A stretch of DNA of 41,568 nucleotides from Muribaculaceae bacterium (GCA_029062985.1 JAIDPA010000182.1:1-41568); one strand, 5' to 3'. Numbered from the stretch's first letter, positions 16,591 to 25,137 are shown. Notes: generated from the sequence alone by a model not told the origin. Numbers and translations: made by a program.

Positions 16591-18048
16591 ATGATTTCAT
16601 TTTTAATAGCATTAGTGGCTCTTGTCGGGGGCTACTTCCTTTATGGCGGTCTGGTGGAGCGTGTATTCAAGACAGATTCCAGCCGTCCGACTCCCGCTAC
16701 TACCATGGCAGACGGTATTGACTACGTTGCGATGCCTACATGGAAGGTTTATCTGATTCAATTCCTCAACATTGCCGGGGTAGGTCCGATTTTCGGTGCG
16801 ATAATGGGGGTAATGTATGGTCCGGCAGCATTCCTCTGGATTGTCCTGGGCACCATCTTTGCCGGCGCGGTCCATGATTTTATGTCGGGAATGATTTCAC
16901 TTCGTCTGGGCGGCAAATCTTTGCCTGAGATTGTGGGAAGTGAACTCGGGAAAAAGATAAAGGTGGTGATGAGCGTATTCACATGCATCCTTCTTGTGAT
17001 GGTGATTGCAGTGTTCGTGCGCACTCCGGCAAATCTTCTCGGTTCCCTGACTCCTGAACATCTCGACGGAACATTCTGGGCAATATGTATTTTCCTTTAC
17101 TATATTCTCGCGACTCTGCTCCCTGTCGATAAGCTTATCGGTAATCTCTATCCGTTGTTTGGCTTCGCTCTCCTCTTTATGGCAGTGGGCATAATGGGGT
17201 ATATGATTTTCAACGGCGTTGCGATTCCTGACGGCTTTTCAGAAGGTCTGTTCAACCGTCATCCCGGAGGGGAGGCAGCTCCGATATTTCCTATGATGTG
17301 CATTTCTATAGCCTGTGGAGCCATTTCCGGTTTTCATGCGACGCAGAGTCCCATGATGGCCCGTTGTCTGAAAAATGAGAAGCATGGCAGAATGGTTTTC
17401 TATGGCGCGATGGTTTCAGAAGGTATAGTGGCATTGATATGGGCAGCTGCTGCGATAGCATTCACCGGTGGCTACGGTAAGCTTGCTGACTATATGGCGT
17501 CTCACGGACAGGATGCGGGTATCCTTGTGCATGAGGTGTGTGTGAAATGGCTTGGAACGTTCGGTGGTATTCTGGCTATACTCGGAGTGATAGCCGCTCC
17601 AATCACTACAGGCGACACGGCGATGCGCAGTCTGCGCCTGATTATTGCTGACGCGCTGGGTATTGGACAGAAGAAATTCTTAAAGCGTCTTTTGGTGACC
17701 CTTCCTATTGTCGTGTTGAGCTATCTTCTTCTCAAAGTGAATTTCGACATTCTCTGGAGATATTTCGCATGGTGCAATCAGACGCTTTCCATCTTTACTC
17801 TCTGGGCATGCAGTGTCTATCTGGCACGCAGCAAGAAAGCCTATCTTATCACAATGATTCCGGCAATGTTCATGACTGCTCTTTGCGTGACGTTCATCTG
17901 CTATGCTCCGTTAGGTTCCTATGTGGAAGGTTTCGGTCTTCCGTTAGGTTATAGCGAGGCAGTCGGTTTAATAGCCATGTCGGTATGCACTTTCCTTTTT
18001 ATCAGATGGAGAAGATCGGTTGAGATTACTTCACCTCTGGCGGCATGA
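16591..18048 (+). CDS. cstA: CstA-family peptide/pyruvate transporter
   Basis: 485 aa, about a dozen hydrophobic segments. Typical CstA stretches: GGYFLYG at the N-terminus, FLNIAGVGPIFGAIMG near 53, GAVHDFMSGMISLRLGGKSLPEIVG near 92, SGFHATQSPMMARCL near 250 and ITTGDTAMRSLRLI near 340. Family members take up peptides or pyruvate during carbon starvation. It is clearly shorter than the roughly 700-residue enterobacterial CstA; the shorter form is common in Bacteroidetes. The gene is convergent with thrC and shares a bidirectional terminator with it. Confidence 0.88.
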   Translation: MISFLIALVALVGGYFLYGGLVERVFKTDSSRPTPATTMADGIDYVAMPTWKVYLIQFLNIAGVGPIFGAIMGVMYGPAAFLWIVLGTIFAGAVHDFMSGMISLRLGGKSLPEIVGSELGKKIKVVMSVFTCILLVMVIAVFVRTPANLLGSLTPEHLDGTFWAICIFLYYILATLLPVDKLIGNLYPLFGFALLFMAVGIMGYMIFNGVAIPDGFSEGLFNRHPGGEAAPIFPMMCISIACGAISGFHATQSPMMARCLKNEKHGRMVFYGAMVSEGIVALIWAAAAIAFTGGYGKLADYMASHGQDAGILVHEVCVKWLGTFGGILAILGVIAAPITTGDTAMRSLRLIIADALGIGQKKFLKRLLVTLPIVVLSYLLLKVNFDILWRYFAWCNQTLSIFTLWACSVYLARSKKAYLITMIPAMFMTALCVTFICYAPLGSYVEGFGLPLGYSEAVGLIAMSVCTFLFIRWRRSVEITSPLAA

Positions 18049-18062
18049 TAATTGACAACGAC

Positions 18063-18112
18063 GTAAAAGAAGAATCCTCTGTGTCTCAAGGCACAGAGGA
18101 TTCTTCTTTTAC
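18063..18112. terminator. Bidirectional terminator between cstA and thrC
   Basis: A perfect 21-bp stem (gtaaaagaagaatcctctgtg and its complement at 18092-18112) encloses an 8-nt loop. The outer A/T bases provide a T-run after the GC part on both strands, fitting its place between convergent genes. Confidence 0.88.
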
Positions 18113-18133
18113 ATATCTTTTGAAATGTGAGAT

Positions 18134-19438
18134 TTAGCGTGACAGGAGGAACTGTTTGAAAGCCGTGAAGTCAGGCGCCATCTCCACGCTCTTCTTTTCT
18201 CCTTTCATGAATTCAGCCAATCGCGCGGGAATCTCTACCTCTTTCCCTGTTATGCCTTCGACAGTCTCCTTGAATTTTGCAGGGTGAGCCGTCTCAAGGA
18301 ATATGCCGGTCTCTTCAGGACGGAGTTGTTCTTCAAGCGCACGGAAAGCCACCGCCCCATGAGGGTCGAGCATGTATCCATCTTTCTCAAGAGTGGATTT
18401 CATTGTTTCGGCAATCTCCCGGTCAGTGTAGGTGCATCCGCTTATCCCGGCAGTGATTGCATCATGGCTATGTCCGTATAGATCAAGGACACGGGCAAAG
18501 TTGCTTGGATCGCCTACATCCATTGCATTTGCTATAGTCTGCACTGAAGGGCGCGGACTGTATTCGCCGGTCTTAAGATATTGGAAGAAAATATCGTTGG
18601 CATTATTGGCAGCAATAAATCGCTTGACGGGCAATCCCATGCGTTTGGCAATCAGTCCGGCAGTGATGTTTCCGAAATTTCCGCTCGGCACACACACAAC
18701 AATTTCGTTTGTGTCAGCGCCGGCTGCCATAAGCTGTCCGACAGCGTAGAAATAATAGAACATCTGGGGGAGGAAACGTGCCACATTGATTGAATTGGCA
18801 GATGTGAGCATCATTTTCTCGTTAAGTTCAGTGTCGAGGAAAGCCTGCTTCACCAACGCCTGGCAATCGTCAAACGTACCGTCTATTTCAATAGCTTCTA
18901 TATTGCGTCCGAGTGTCGTGAACTGTGATTCCTGAATAGGACTTACCTTCCCTTTCGGATAAAGCACGAACACACGCACACCCTCTACTCCAAGGAATCC
19001 ATTGGCTACGGCGCTGCCGGTGTCGCCTGAAGTAGCCACGAGCACATTCACGAGCCTGTCTTTATTCTCACGATTGAAATAGCCGAGGAGGCGCGCCATG
19101 AAACGAGCGCCGACATCCTTAAATGCGAGTGTGGGGCCGTGGAACAATTCAAGAGAATAGATATTGTCTGTCACCTTCACAAGAGGGATAGGGAAGTTCA
19201 TCGCATCCTCTGTCAATGCTTTGAGCATTGCAGGCTCCACGTCTTCTCCGAAAAGAGCCTGCGCAACTTCGGCTGCCATTTCCGGAAGAGTCATTTCCGG
19301 AAGACGCCTGAAAAACTCCTCCGGGAGCACCGGGATACGTTCGGGCATATAGAGCCCGCGGTCAGGCGCAAGCCCTTTTACGACTGCCTCTTCAAGCGTA
19401 ACTTCCGGGGATTTGCCGGTTGTGGAATAGTAGTGCAT
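18134..19438 (-). CDS. thrC: Threonine synthase
   Basis: 434 aa. PLP enzyme converting O-phosphohomoserine to threonine. N-terminal MHYYSTTGKSPEVTLEEAVVKGLAPDRGLYMPE is the family signature; the PLP lysine lies in FHGPTLAFKDVGARF near 105; ATSGDTGSAVANGF and VPSGNFGN bind the cofactor phosphate. It is the last gene of the thr operon, 17 bp after the preceding gene. The length is normal. Confidence 0.95.
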   Translation of the reverse strand: MHYYSTTGKSPEVTLEEAVVKGLAPDRGLYMPERIPVLPEEFFRRLPEMTLPEMAAEVAQALFGEDVEPAMLKALTEDAMNFPIPLVKVTDNIYSLELFHGPTLAFKDVGARFMARLLGYFNRENKDRLVNVLVATSGDTGSAVANGFLGVEGVRVFVLYPKGKVSPIQESQFTTLGRNIEAIEIDGTFDDCQALVKQAFLDTELNEKMMLTSANSINVARFLPQMFYYFYAVGQLMAAGADTNEIVVCVPSGNFGNITAGLIAKRMGLPVKRFIAANNANDIFFQYLKTGEYSPRPSVQTIANAMDVGDPSNFARVLDLYGHSHDAITAGISGCTYTDREIAETMKSTLEKDGYMLDPHGAVAFRALEEQLRPEETGIFLETAHPAKFKETVEGITGKEVEIPARLAEFMKGEKKSVEMAPDFTAFKQFLLSR

Positions 19439-19455
19439 ATTAATTATATTTGTAT

Positions 19456-20679
19456 TTATTTTTTCGGAGATAAGAGAAATTCTCTGATAAACTCATCATC
19501 CTTCATTAACCCGTAGCTCCCTTTCTCAGCCTCCTTTTCAGAATATTTCATTACCGAATCGGGCTGAATGCCGGGATACCATATAAGGAAAGGCACAGGA
19601 TTGGAGGTGTGAGTGCGTAAGCGGCATGGAGTGGGGTGGTCAGGAAGCACTGCTACTGCCACATCCATCCCTTCCTCTTCGATAGCTTTTATCAGCGGAG
19701 CCACAACTCTGTGGTCAAGGCTTTCGATTGTTGATTTCTTCAGCTTCGCGTCTCCTTCATGTCCTGCCTCATCGCTTGCCTCGACGTGAAGGAAAACGAA
19801 GTCGGCATCCCCTCTCAGAGCATTCAGGGCTGCCTGCATTTTTCCTTCATAATTTGTGTCGTATAGTCCGGTGGCGCCTTCGACATGAATAGGCTCCAGA
19901 CCGGCATAGACTCCTATACCCATAATCAGGTCAACGGCAGATATGACGTAGCCTTTCCCGATTCCGAAGAGCTGCTGCATGGTCTTCATCGCAGGCTTAT
20001 AGCCCGCGCTCCATGGCCATATACTGTTGGCTGGATCCTTCCCTTCAGCAATTCTCCGAAGATTGACGGGATGATTCTCAAGGATTTCCCGGCTGCGGAT
20101 AATCAGAGAGTTGATATAGTCGGCAGTAGCCTGAGCTTCGGGAGTCTCAGCCTTGACCATCACATCGGCAGCGGGAGTGCCCGGCACGTCGTGAGGAGGT
20201 GTGCAATGAATGTGTTTGTCTCCGTCTTTAATTTTGAGGAGATGCCTGTAGCTTACACCCGGGAAGAAACGGGCACGTCCGTCGCCTAACCCTTCGTTGA
20301 GGGCATCTATAAGCTGAGCAGCCTCTTCTGTGGATATATGTCCGGCAGAATGGTTCTTGATGGTGTTATCGGGGGCAATACAGATAAGGTTGCATCGCAT
20401 TGCCATTTCATCCGGGTCTATGTCAATCCCCATGCTGGCTGCCTCAAGGGAGCCTCTTCCTTCAAAGACATCCGGGAGAGAATAACCCAACAGCGATAGA
20501 TGAGCTATCTCGCTTCCGGGAGGAAATCCTTCCGGCACGGTAGCAAGCTGTCCGGAACGCCCCTGAGCTGCAAGACGGTCGATTGCAGGCGTGTCGGCTG
20601 ACTCGATGGGTGTGAGTCCGTTCAGTTCGGCACAAGCCTCATCAGCCATTCCGTCGCCTAAAATTATTATATGTTTCAT
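19456..20679 (-). CDS. APGM-family phosphotransferase, probable homoserine kinase of the threonine operon
   Basis: 407 aa from MKHIIILGDGMAD; an upstream in-frame ATG at 20706 overlaps thrA and is not used. The alkaline-phosphatase-superfamily metal site is visible (GDGMAD near 7, ADTPAIDRLA, PPGSEIAHLSLLGY near 62 with the serine, HVEASDEAGHEGD and LPDHPTPC near the C-terminus). Automated annotation usually reads cofactor-independent phosphoglycerate mutase. Its position between thrA and thrC, with no GHMP-type thrB in the operon, points to homoserine phosphorylation; genetic work in Bacteroides supports a related gene in that role, as I recall. In the cytoplasm, pathway threonine. Confidence 0.82.
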   Translation of the reverse strand: MKHIIILGDGMADEACAELNGLTPIESADTPAIDRLAAQGRSGQLATVPEGFPPGSEIAHLSLLGYSLPDVFEGRGSLEAASMGIDIDPDEMAMRCNLICIAPDNTIKNHSAGHISTEEAAQLIDALNEGLGDGRARFFPGVSYRHLLKIKDGDKHIHCTPPHDVPGTPAADVMVKAETPEAQATADYINSLIIRSREILENHPVNLRRIAEGKDPANSIWPWSAGYKPAMKTMQQLFGIGKGYVISAVDLIMGIGVYAGLEPIHVEGATGLYDTNYEGKMQAALNALRGDADFVFLHVEASDEAGHEGDAKLKKSTIESLDHRVVAPLIKAIEEEGMDVAVAVLPDHPTPCRLRTHTSNPVPFLIWYPGIQPDSVMKYSEKEAEKGSYGLMKDDEFIREFLLSPKK

Positions 20680-20689
20680 GTTTTCTTTC

Positions 20690-23125
20690 TTATCTGATAT
20701 TGGCAATGCTGATTATGTCGGCAAAGACTCCGGCAGCCGTAACCTCAGCCCCTGCTCCGTATCCCTTAATTACCATAGGATATTCCTTATAGCGTTCGGT
20801 CGTCAGAAGGATTACGTTGTTGCTCCCGGCGAGATTATAGAAAGGATGGTCAGCCCCTACCCGGCGCAGACCGACACTGACTTTGCCGTTGTCAAGGGAT
20901 GCCACAAAACGGAAATGCTCTCCTGCAGCTTCAGCCTCAGCTCTCTGGCGTTCGTATTCCTCGTCATGACGCTTGATATTGCCGATAAAGTCGGCAGCTT
21001 CTCCCTCAAACAGTTCATCGGGAACAAACAGATTTTTCTCTACATCTTCCTGATCAATCTTATATCCTGCCTCACGTGCAAGAATCACGAGTTTGCGGAT
21101 TACGTCTTTTCCTGAAAGGTCGATGCGCGGGTCAGGCTCGGCATATCCTGCCTCTTTTGCCATTTCTATTGCGCGGCTCATAGGAATTTCTGAAGAGAGA
21201 ACGTTGAAGATATAATTGAGAGTGCCTGACACGACAGCCTCTATCTTCAGAATCTTGTCGCCTGAGTTTATAAGAGAGTTGATCGTATTAATGATGGGGA
21301 GACCGGCGCCTACATTGGTTTCGAAAAGATATTTCACGTCTTTTCTGCGAGCCATTTCCTTAAGCGCCAGATAATCGGCATAGTCGGAAGAGGCAGCGAT
21401 TTTATTGGCAGCCACGACATTGACATTATGGGAGAGAAGGTCAAGATAAAGGGCAGCAATATCGGCAGAGGCGGTACAATCGACAAATACGGAGTTGAAG
21501 ATATTCATTTTGAGCACTTCGTCGCGTATTATCTCCGGAGATGCGTCGATACCTTCGCGCTCGAGCAGCGAGCGGCAGTCAGTGATGTCTATTCCGTCGC
21601 GGTTGAAAATTGCTTTTTTGCTTGAAGCGACCCCCACGACGTTCAGCCTCAGATTTTTCTCTTTCAAAAGATTTTCCTGCTGCTTGCGAATCTGTTTCAG
21701 AAGACTGTCTCCGACGTTTCCTATACCCACAAGGAACACGTTGAGCACCTGCGTGTCGCTCAGGAAGAATGAATCATGAATTACGTTGAGGGCTTTCCGG
21801 AGACTTTTCTTTTCAATCACGAATGAGATGTTGGTCTCTGATGCGCCTTGCGCACAAGCAATGACGTTTATACCGTTTCTGCCTACGGTATTGAAGAGTT
21901 TGCCGGCAAGTCCGGTGGTGTGTTTCATATTTTCACCCACGACGGCTACGGTAGCCAGGTCACGCTCAGCCTTGACTTCGTTGAATGTGCCGGAAGCGAG
22001 TTCGGCAGCAAATTCTTCCTGAAGGGTGTGCACAGCAAGATCAGCGTCAGCATTTCTGACTGCGATAGTGGTATTGTTCTCACTGGCTGCCTGCGACACT
22101 AAGAAGACACTTACACCTTTCTTTGTCAGAGCGTTGAAAATGCGTGAATTGACACCGATGACACCCACCATGCAAGGGCTGCTGATTGTGACCAGACAGG
22201 TATCATTTATAGAGGAGATACCCTTTATCGCCTTTCCATTGTGGCGTGTTTCATTGGTGATTCTGGTGCCGGGAGCGGAGGGGTTGAAAGTATTTTTGAC
22301 CCAGATGGGTATATTTTTATGATATACAGGATAGATTGTCGGAGGATAGATCACCTTTGCGCCGAAGTTGCAAAGCTCCATGGCTTCGATGAACGTGAGT
22401 TCGTCAATGACGTAGGCATTATCGATGACGCGAGGATCAGCCGTCATGAAACCGTCGACATCAGTCCAGATTTCAAGAGCATCCGCATCCAGGGCGGCAG
22501 CCATAATTGCAGCGGTGTAGTCGCTTCCTCCTCTTCCAAGATTTGTCACTTCTCCTTTAGTGTCGGAAGCAATAAAACCGCCCATGACAGCCGTAGTCCA
22601 GTCGTATGCACAGACTTTCTCTTGTATCAGGCTGTTTGTGAGGGCAGAATCAAGTTCGCGAGAACCGTGTGGCCCCTCCTTGGTGCGTATGAAGGTTCGT
22701 GAGTCAAAGTGGGTGGCACCCTTAATCATATTTGCGACAATCACACTTGAGAGTCTCTCACCGTAGCTTACAATAATGTCAAGCGCACGTTGAGACAGAT
22801 CGTGAAGGAGCATGACTCCTTTGTAGATATTTCCAAGTTCGTCAAGCATCATCTTCACCAGCGCATAGGTGGCGTCTCGTTTGGAAGGGGGTATGACGCC
22901 ATCGACGACAGCGACGTGCCGTTCGACAATACGGGCGTAATTATCAAGATATGCGATATCATCAGCCACAGCAAGCCGTGCAGTGGCTATCAGGAGGTCA
23001 GTGATTCCGCCGAGGGCAGAAACGACAACCACTTTTTTACCGGGAGTCTCCTCCACAATTTTACGGACATTGGAAAGGCTTTCGACAGTTCCGACTGAAG
23101 TGCCTCCAAACTTTAAAACCTTCAT
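20690..23125 (-). CDS. thrA: Bifunctional aspartate kinase / homoserine dehydrogenase I
   Basis: 811 aa. N-terminal kinase (MKVLKFGGTSVG at 1; about 1-290), two ACT-like regulatory repeats (about 305-460, with VGVIGVNSRIFNALTKKGVSVFLVSQ and VAVVGENMKHTTGLAGKLF), and homoserine dehydrogenase from about 465 (VFLVGIGNVGDSLL dinucleotide site, KAGYAEPDPRIDLSGKDVIRKLVIL-type catalytic region). It carries out the first and third steps of aspartate-family synthesis and is usually inhibited by threonine through the ACT domains. It is the first gene of the operon; a -7-like TATGTTTG lies at 23230-23237. No leader peptide rich in Thr or Ile was seen. Confidence 0.95.
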   Translation of the reverse strand: MKVLKFGGTSVGTVESLSNVRKIVEETPGKKVVVVSALGGITDLLIATARLAVADDIAYLDNYARIVERHVAVVDGVIPPSKRDATYALVKMMLDELGNIYKGVMLLHDLSQRALDIIVSYGERLSSVIVANMIKGATHFDSRTFIRTKEGPHGSRELDSALTNSLIQEKVCAYDWTTAVMGGFIASDTKGEVTNLGRGGSDYTAAIMAAALDADALEIWTDVDGFMTADPRVIDNAYVIDELTFIEAMELCNFGAKVIYPPTIYPVYHKNIPIWVKNTFNPSAPGTRITNETRHNGKAIKGISSINDTCLVTISSPCMVGVIGVNSRIFNALTKKGVSVFLVSQAASENNTTIAVRNADADLAVHTLQEEFAAELASGTFNEVKAERDLATVAVVGENMKHTTGLAGKLFNTVGRNGINVIACAQGASETNISFVIEKKSLRKALNVIHDSFFLSDTQVLNVFLVGIGNVGDSLLKQIRKQQENLLKEKNLRLNVVGVASSKKAIFNRDGIDITDCRSLLEREGIDASPEIIRDEVLKMNIFNSVFVDCTASADIAALYLDLLSHNVNVVAANKIAASSDYADYLALKEMARRKDVKYLFETNVGAGLPIINTINSLINSGDKILKIEAVVSGTLNYIFNVLSSEIPMSRAIEMAKEAGYAEPDPRIDLSGKDVIRKLVILAREAGYKIDQEDVEKNLFVPDELFEGEAADFIGNIKRHDEEYERQRAEAEAAGEHFRFVASLDNGKVSVGLRRVGADHPFYNLAGSNNVILLTTERYKEYPMVIKGYGAGAEVTAAGVFADIISIANIR

Positions 23126-23229
23126 ATATGAAAAAGTAGATTAAAGATTTGACAGGTGTTGGAATTAGTTCACCAAAAAGCAGAACGCTGAGAAATAATT
23201 GCCAAAATTAGCGATTTTTATTGAGAGCA

Positions 23230-23237
23230 CAAACATA
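23230..23237 (-). promoter_or_regulatory. Candidate -7 box of the thr operon
   Basis: TATGTTTG on the minus strand fits TAnnTTTG and lies 105 bp before thrA. No matching TTTG -33 box at the normal spacing was found, so the call is tentative. Confidence 0.4.
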
Positions 23238-23405
23238 ATTAATAATAATTCATGATAGTTGAGGATAATATAAAAAAAATATGCAGAAATGGGTCGAGAA
23301 GTGAATATATTATGGGGGACTGGAAATTATTATTAGAGACACTTTGTCTGTTAATATCTACAATTCAAGAGATTAAAAAATTTTTCTAAAAAAGATGAAA
23401 AATTA

Positions 23406-23437
23406 TTTGGAAATAAAATAAAGAAGTAGTAATTTTG
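23406..23437 (+). promoter_or_regulatory. Consensus promoter of an orphan RNA
   Basis: TTTG at 23406-23409, a 20-nt spacer and TAATTTTG at 23430-23437 match the Bacteroidetes consensus exactly. It fires away from thrA into a stretch with no convincing protein-coding gene that ends in a strong terminator. Confidence 0.8.
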
Positions 23438-23440
23438 CAA

Positions 23441-23680
23441 TGTCAAAACAGGACATTGAGTGGCAAAATGTAGTTATAATGAGGTTTTCAACTCCTGTTT
23501 TGATTACAAATGTATGAGTACAAAATCGCAATAAGCAGTATAAATATATTTGTAGGCATTATTCTTATTAGTCGGGAACTGACTTATGGATAATTAGGTG
23601 TAAATTTAAATTAGGGAACTGATAAATATCAATTAAAGCGTGATTAGTGCCTCGTCGGGAGACGAGGCACTAATATTTTT
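23441..23680 (+). ncRNA. Predicted orphan non-coding RNA, about 240 nt
   Basis: The interval between a full consensus promoter and a 13-bp terminator stem has no credible reading frame: the best, ATG 23440, gives 25 codons and would be leaderless. The 5' end can form two mutually exclusive hairpins: CAATGTC/GACATTG (23438-23444 with 23452-23458) or the 11-bp TCAAAACAGGA/TCCTGTTTTGA (23443-23453 with 23493-23503). GGGAACTGA occurs twice exactly 40 nt apart (23574, 23614). It lacks the closing helix expected of 6S RNA and I do not recognise RNase P, tmRNA or SRP RNA features. The function is unknown; a trans-acting regulatory RNA is the simplest reading. Confidence 0.65.
23644..23680 (+). terminator. 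Rho-independent terminator of the orphan RNA
   Basis: ttagtgcctcgtc (23644-23656), loop ggga, gacgaggcactaa (23661-23673) form a perfect 13-bp stem followed by tattttt. The T-run is only on the plus strand, which fixes the direction. Confidence 0.9.
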
Positions 23681-23717
23681 GCCCCTCCGGGAATATGACA
23701 ATCTTACTCACTGCCAA

Positions 23718-23751
23718 TAAAAAATCGACGGAGCTATCACAACCCCGTCGA
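23718..23751 (-). terminator. Minus-strand terminator with no obvious gene upstream
   Basis: On the minus strand tcgacgg pairs with ccgtcga around a 13-nt loop (arms 23745-23751 and 23725-23731) and is followed by a run of Ts. It would end transcripts entering from thyA or from the unassigned 23844-24050 segment. Confidence 0.75.
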
Positions 23752-23843
23752 ATCATCATTATAACATTCATTTAACTACCTGTTTCGATTAATTATTCTT
23801 TGATTTCATAAGCTCAACCTATAGGTTACTTCATAAGCTAAAC

Positions 23844-23912
23844 CTATTTGGTACGAGGAAAAGCATAAGCACCCTCATACCATTCAACTCTCGCTTCTGA
23901 AAATTGAATCAT
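23844..23912 (-). CDS. Possible 22-aa micro-ORF or remnant
   Basis: Reads MIQFSEARVEWYEGAYAFPR and two more residues, then TAG, with an ordinary protein-like composition. The same frame is open upstream to an ATG at 24050 except for one TGA at 23979-23981, so this could be the end of a decayed 68-codon gene. Immediately after the stop, AGGTT(T/G)AGCTTATGAA is repeated with a 25-bp period (about 23805-23846). I do not recognise the peptide. A terminator follows about 90 nt downstream, so the stretch may instead be an RNA. Confidence 0.25.
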   Translation of the reverse strand: MIQFSEARVEWYEGAYAFPRTK

Positions 23913-24146
23913 AGAATATAATTTAATAATTTGAGACTGAGATGCGAACAACTGAATTATTTCTGAATAGCCGGTGTGTCAGAAAATGGTGGTCGTATTT
24001 CCGTTTGCTGAAGGTCGCTTTCTACTGAGACTGTCAGAAACATGTTTCATCAAAATTATATAATTATATTGACAGACTGAGAGATATGTCCCCCATATCC
24101 TCGGGAATGCAAACTTACAAAAATATTTTGGATTTGACTATAAATA

Positions 24147-24243
24147 TTTTGATTCACAAAAGTTCACTTCCGGTATGATATTTCTTAAACTGTTTATTAA
24201 TAGCGAATTATACGACTGAAGCGTGAACTTTTGTGAATCAAAA
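24147..24243. repeat. 21-bp perfect inverted repeat flanking 55 bp
   Basis: TTTTGATTCACAAAAGTTCAC (24147-24167; 20 of these bases also form the core of neighbouring partial copies) is exactly complementary to 24223-24243. The 55-bp centre has no promoter box. Partial copies (agtgaatt, agttttgtgaag) follow to 24270, and a separate dyad gaagataa/ttatcttc lies at 24267-24283. It could be a MITE-like relic, an operator array or a recombination site. Confidence 0.7.
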
Positions 24244-24342
24244 GTGAATTAAATATGAAGTTTTGTGAAGATAATTTATCTTCTGATATTGTCGAAATTT
24301 ATAGTTCCGGGGTGTATACCCGTCATTAGGATTTTAGTTGTG

Positions 24343-25137
24343 TCACACACTGACCTGACCTTTTATGGCAGGATGGGGATTATAATCTGTCAGTGTGAAA
24401 TCTTCATATCGGAAAGCAAATAGATCTTTGACTTCCGGATTGAGGTGCATGACAGGGAGCGGGCGTTCATCACGTTCAAGTTGTGTGTGTACCTGCTCAA
24501 GATGATTTAAATAGATATGAGCATCGCCTAAGGTGTGGATAAATTCTCCGGGTTGCAGACCGCAGACCTGTGCCACCATCATCGTCAGCAGAGCGTAACT
24601 GGCAATGTTGAACGGTACTCCTAAGAAAGAATCGGCGCTGCGTTGATAAAGCTGAAGCGAGAGTTTGCCGTCTGCTACATAAAATTGAAACAGCGTGTGG
24701 CAAGGAGGAAGATTCATATTGTCGAGATCTGCCACATTCCAGCTGCTGACAATTATCCGCCGGGAGTCAGGATTTTCCTTTATACTACGCACTGCCTCTG
24801 AAATCTGGTCGATGAATCCCCCCTTATAGTCAGGCCATGACCTCCACTGATAGCCATAGATATGACCGAGGGAACCATCCGGGTCTGCCCATTCATTCCA
24901 GATGCGCACTCCATTATCTTGCAGATATTTCACATTTGTATCGCCTGCAAGAAACCATAGAAGCTCATGAATGACACTTTTGAGGTGAATTTTTTTTGTG
25001 GTCAGTAGTGGAAAACCTTTGGAGAGGTCAAAACGCATCTGATATCCGAATGTAGATATTGTGCCTGTGCCTGTACGGTCTTCCTTACGATGACCATTCT
25101 CAAGAATATGGCGCAGGAGAGCTTTATATTCTTTCAT
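24343..25137 (-). CDS. thyA: Thymidylate synthase
   Basis: 264 aa, the standard length of the short ThyA form. It methylates dUMP to dTMP with methylene-tetrahydrofolate. Motifs: [29 protein letters not shown] near 20, [16 protein letters not shown] near 52, catalytic cysteine in [12 protein letters not shown] near 146, [20 protein letters not shown] near 165 and [12 protein letters not shown]. It lies behind the polyferredoxin gene with a repeat-filled 186-bp spacer, so it may have its own promoter. It works with FolA, which is encoded at 11983-12480. Confidence 0.96.
   Translation of the reverse strand: MKEYKALLRHILENGHRKEDRTGTGTISTFGYQMRFDLSKGFPLLTTKKIHLKSVIHELLWFLAGDTNVKYLQDNGVRIWNEWADPDGSLGHIYGYQWRSWPDYKGGFIDQISEAVRSIKENPDSRRIIVSSWNVADLDNMNLPPCHTLFQFYVADGKLSLQLYQRSADSFLGVPFNIASYALLTMMVAQVCGLQPGEFIHTLGDAHIYLNHLEQVHTQLERDERPLPVMHLNPEVKDLFAFRYEDFTLTDYNPHPAIKGQVSV

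Noticed and set aside
23440-23517. 25-codon leaderless ORF at the start of the orphan RNA
   Set aside because: Its ATG precedes the expected transcription start by a base or more and its bases are explained by the hairpin arms.
23545-23552. Second promoter box TATATTTG inside the orphan RNA
   Set aside because: No TTTG -33 box at a suitable distance.
23441-23680. 6S RNA assignment for the orphan RNA
   Set aside because: The 5' and 3' ends do not pair into the long closing helix with a central bubble expected for 6S.
23844-24050. Selenoprotein with in-frame TGA
   Set aside because: No SECIS-like hairpin just after the TGA was seen and no selenocysteine machinery is known here; decay or chance is simpler.
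24147-24243. Invertible (phase-variable) promoter
   Set aside because: The 55-bp centre has no TAnnTTTG box in either direction and no recombinase gene is nearby; kept only as an inverted repeat.
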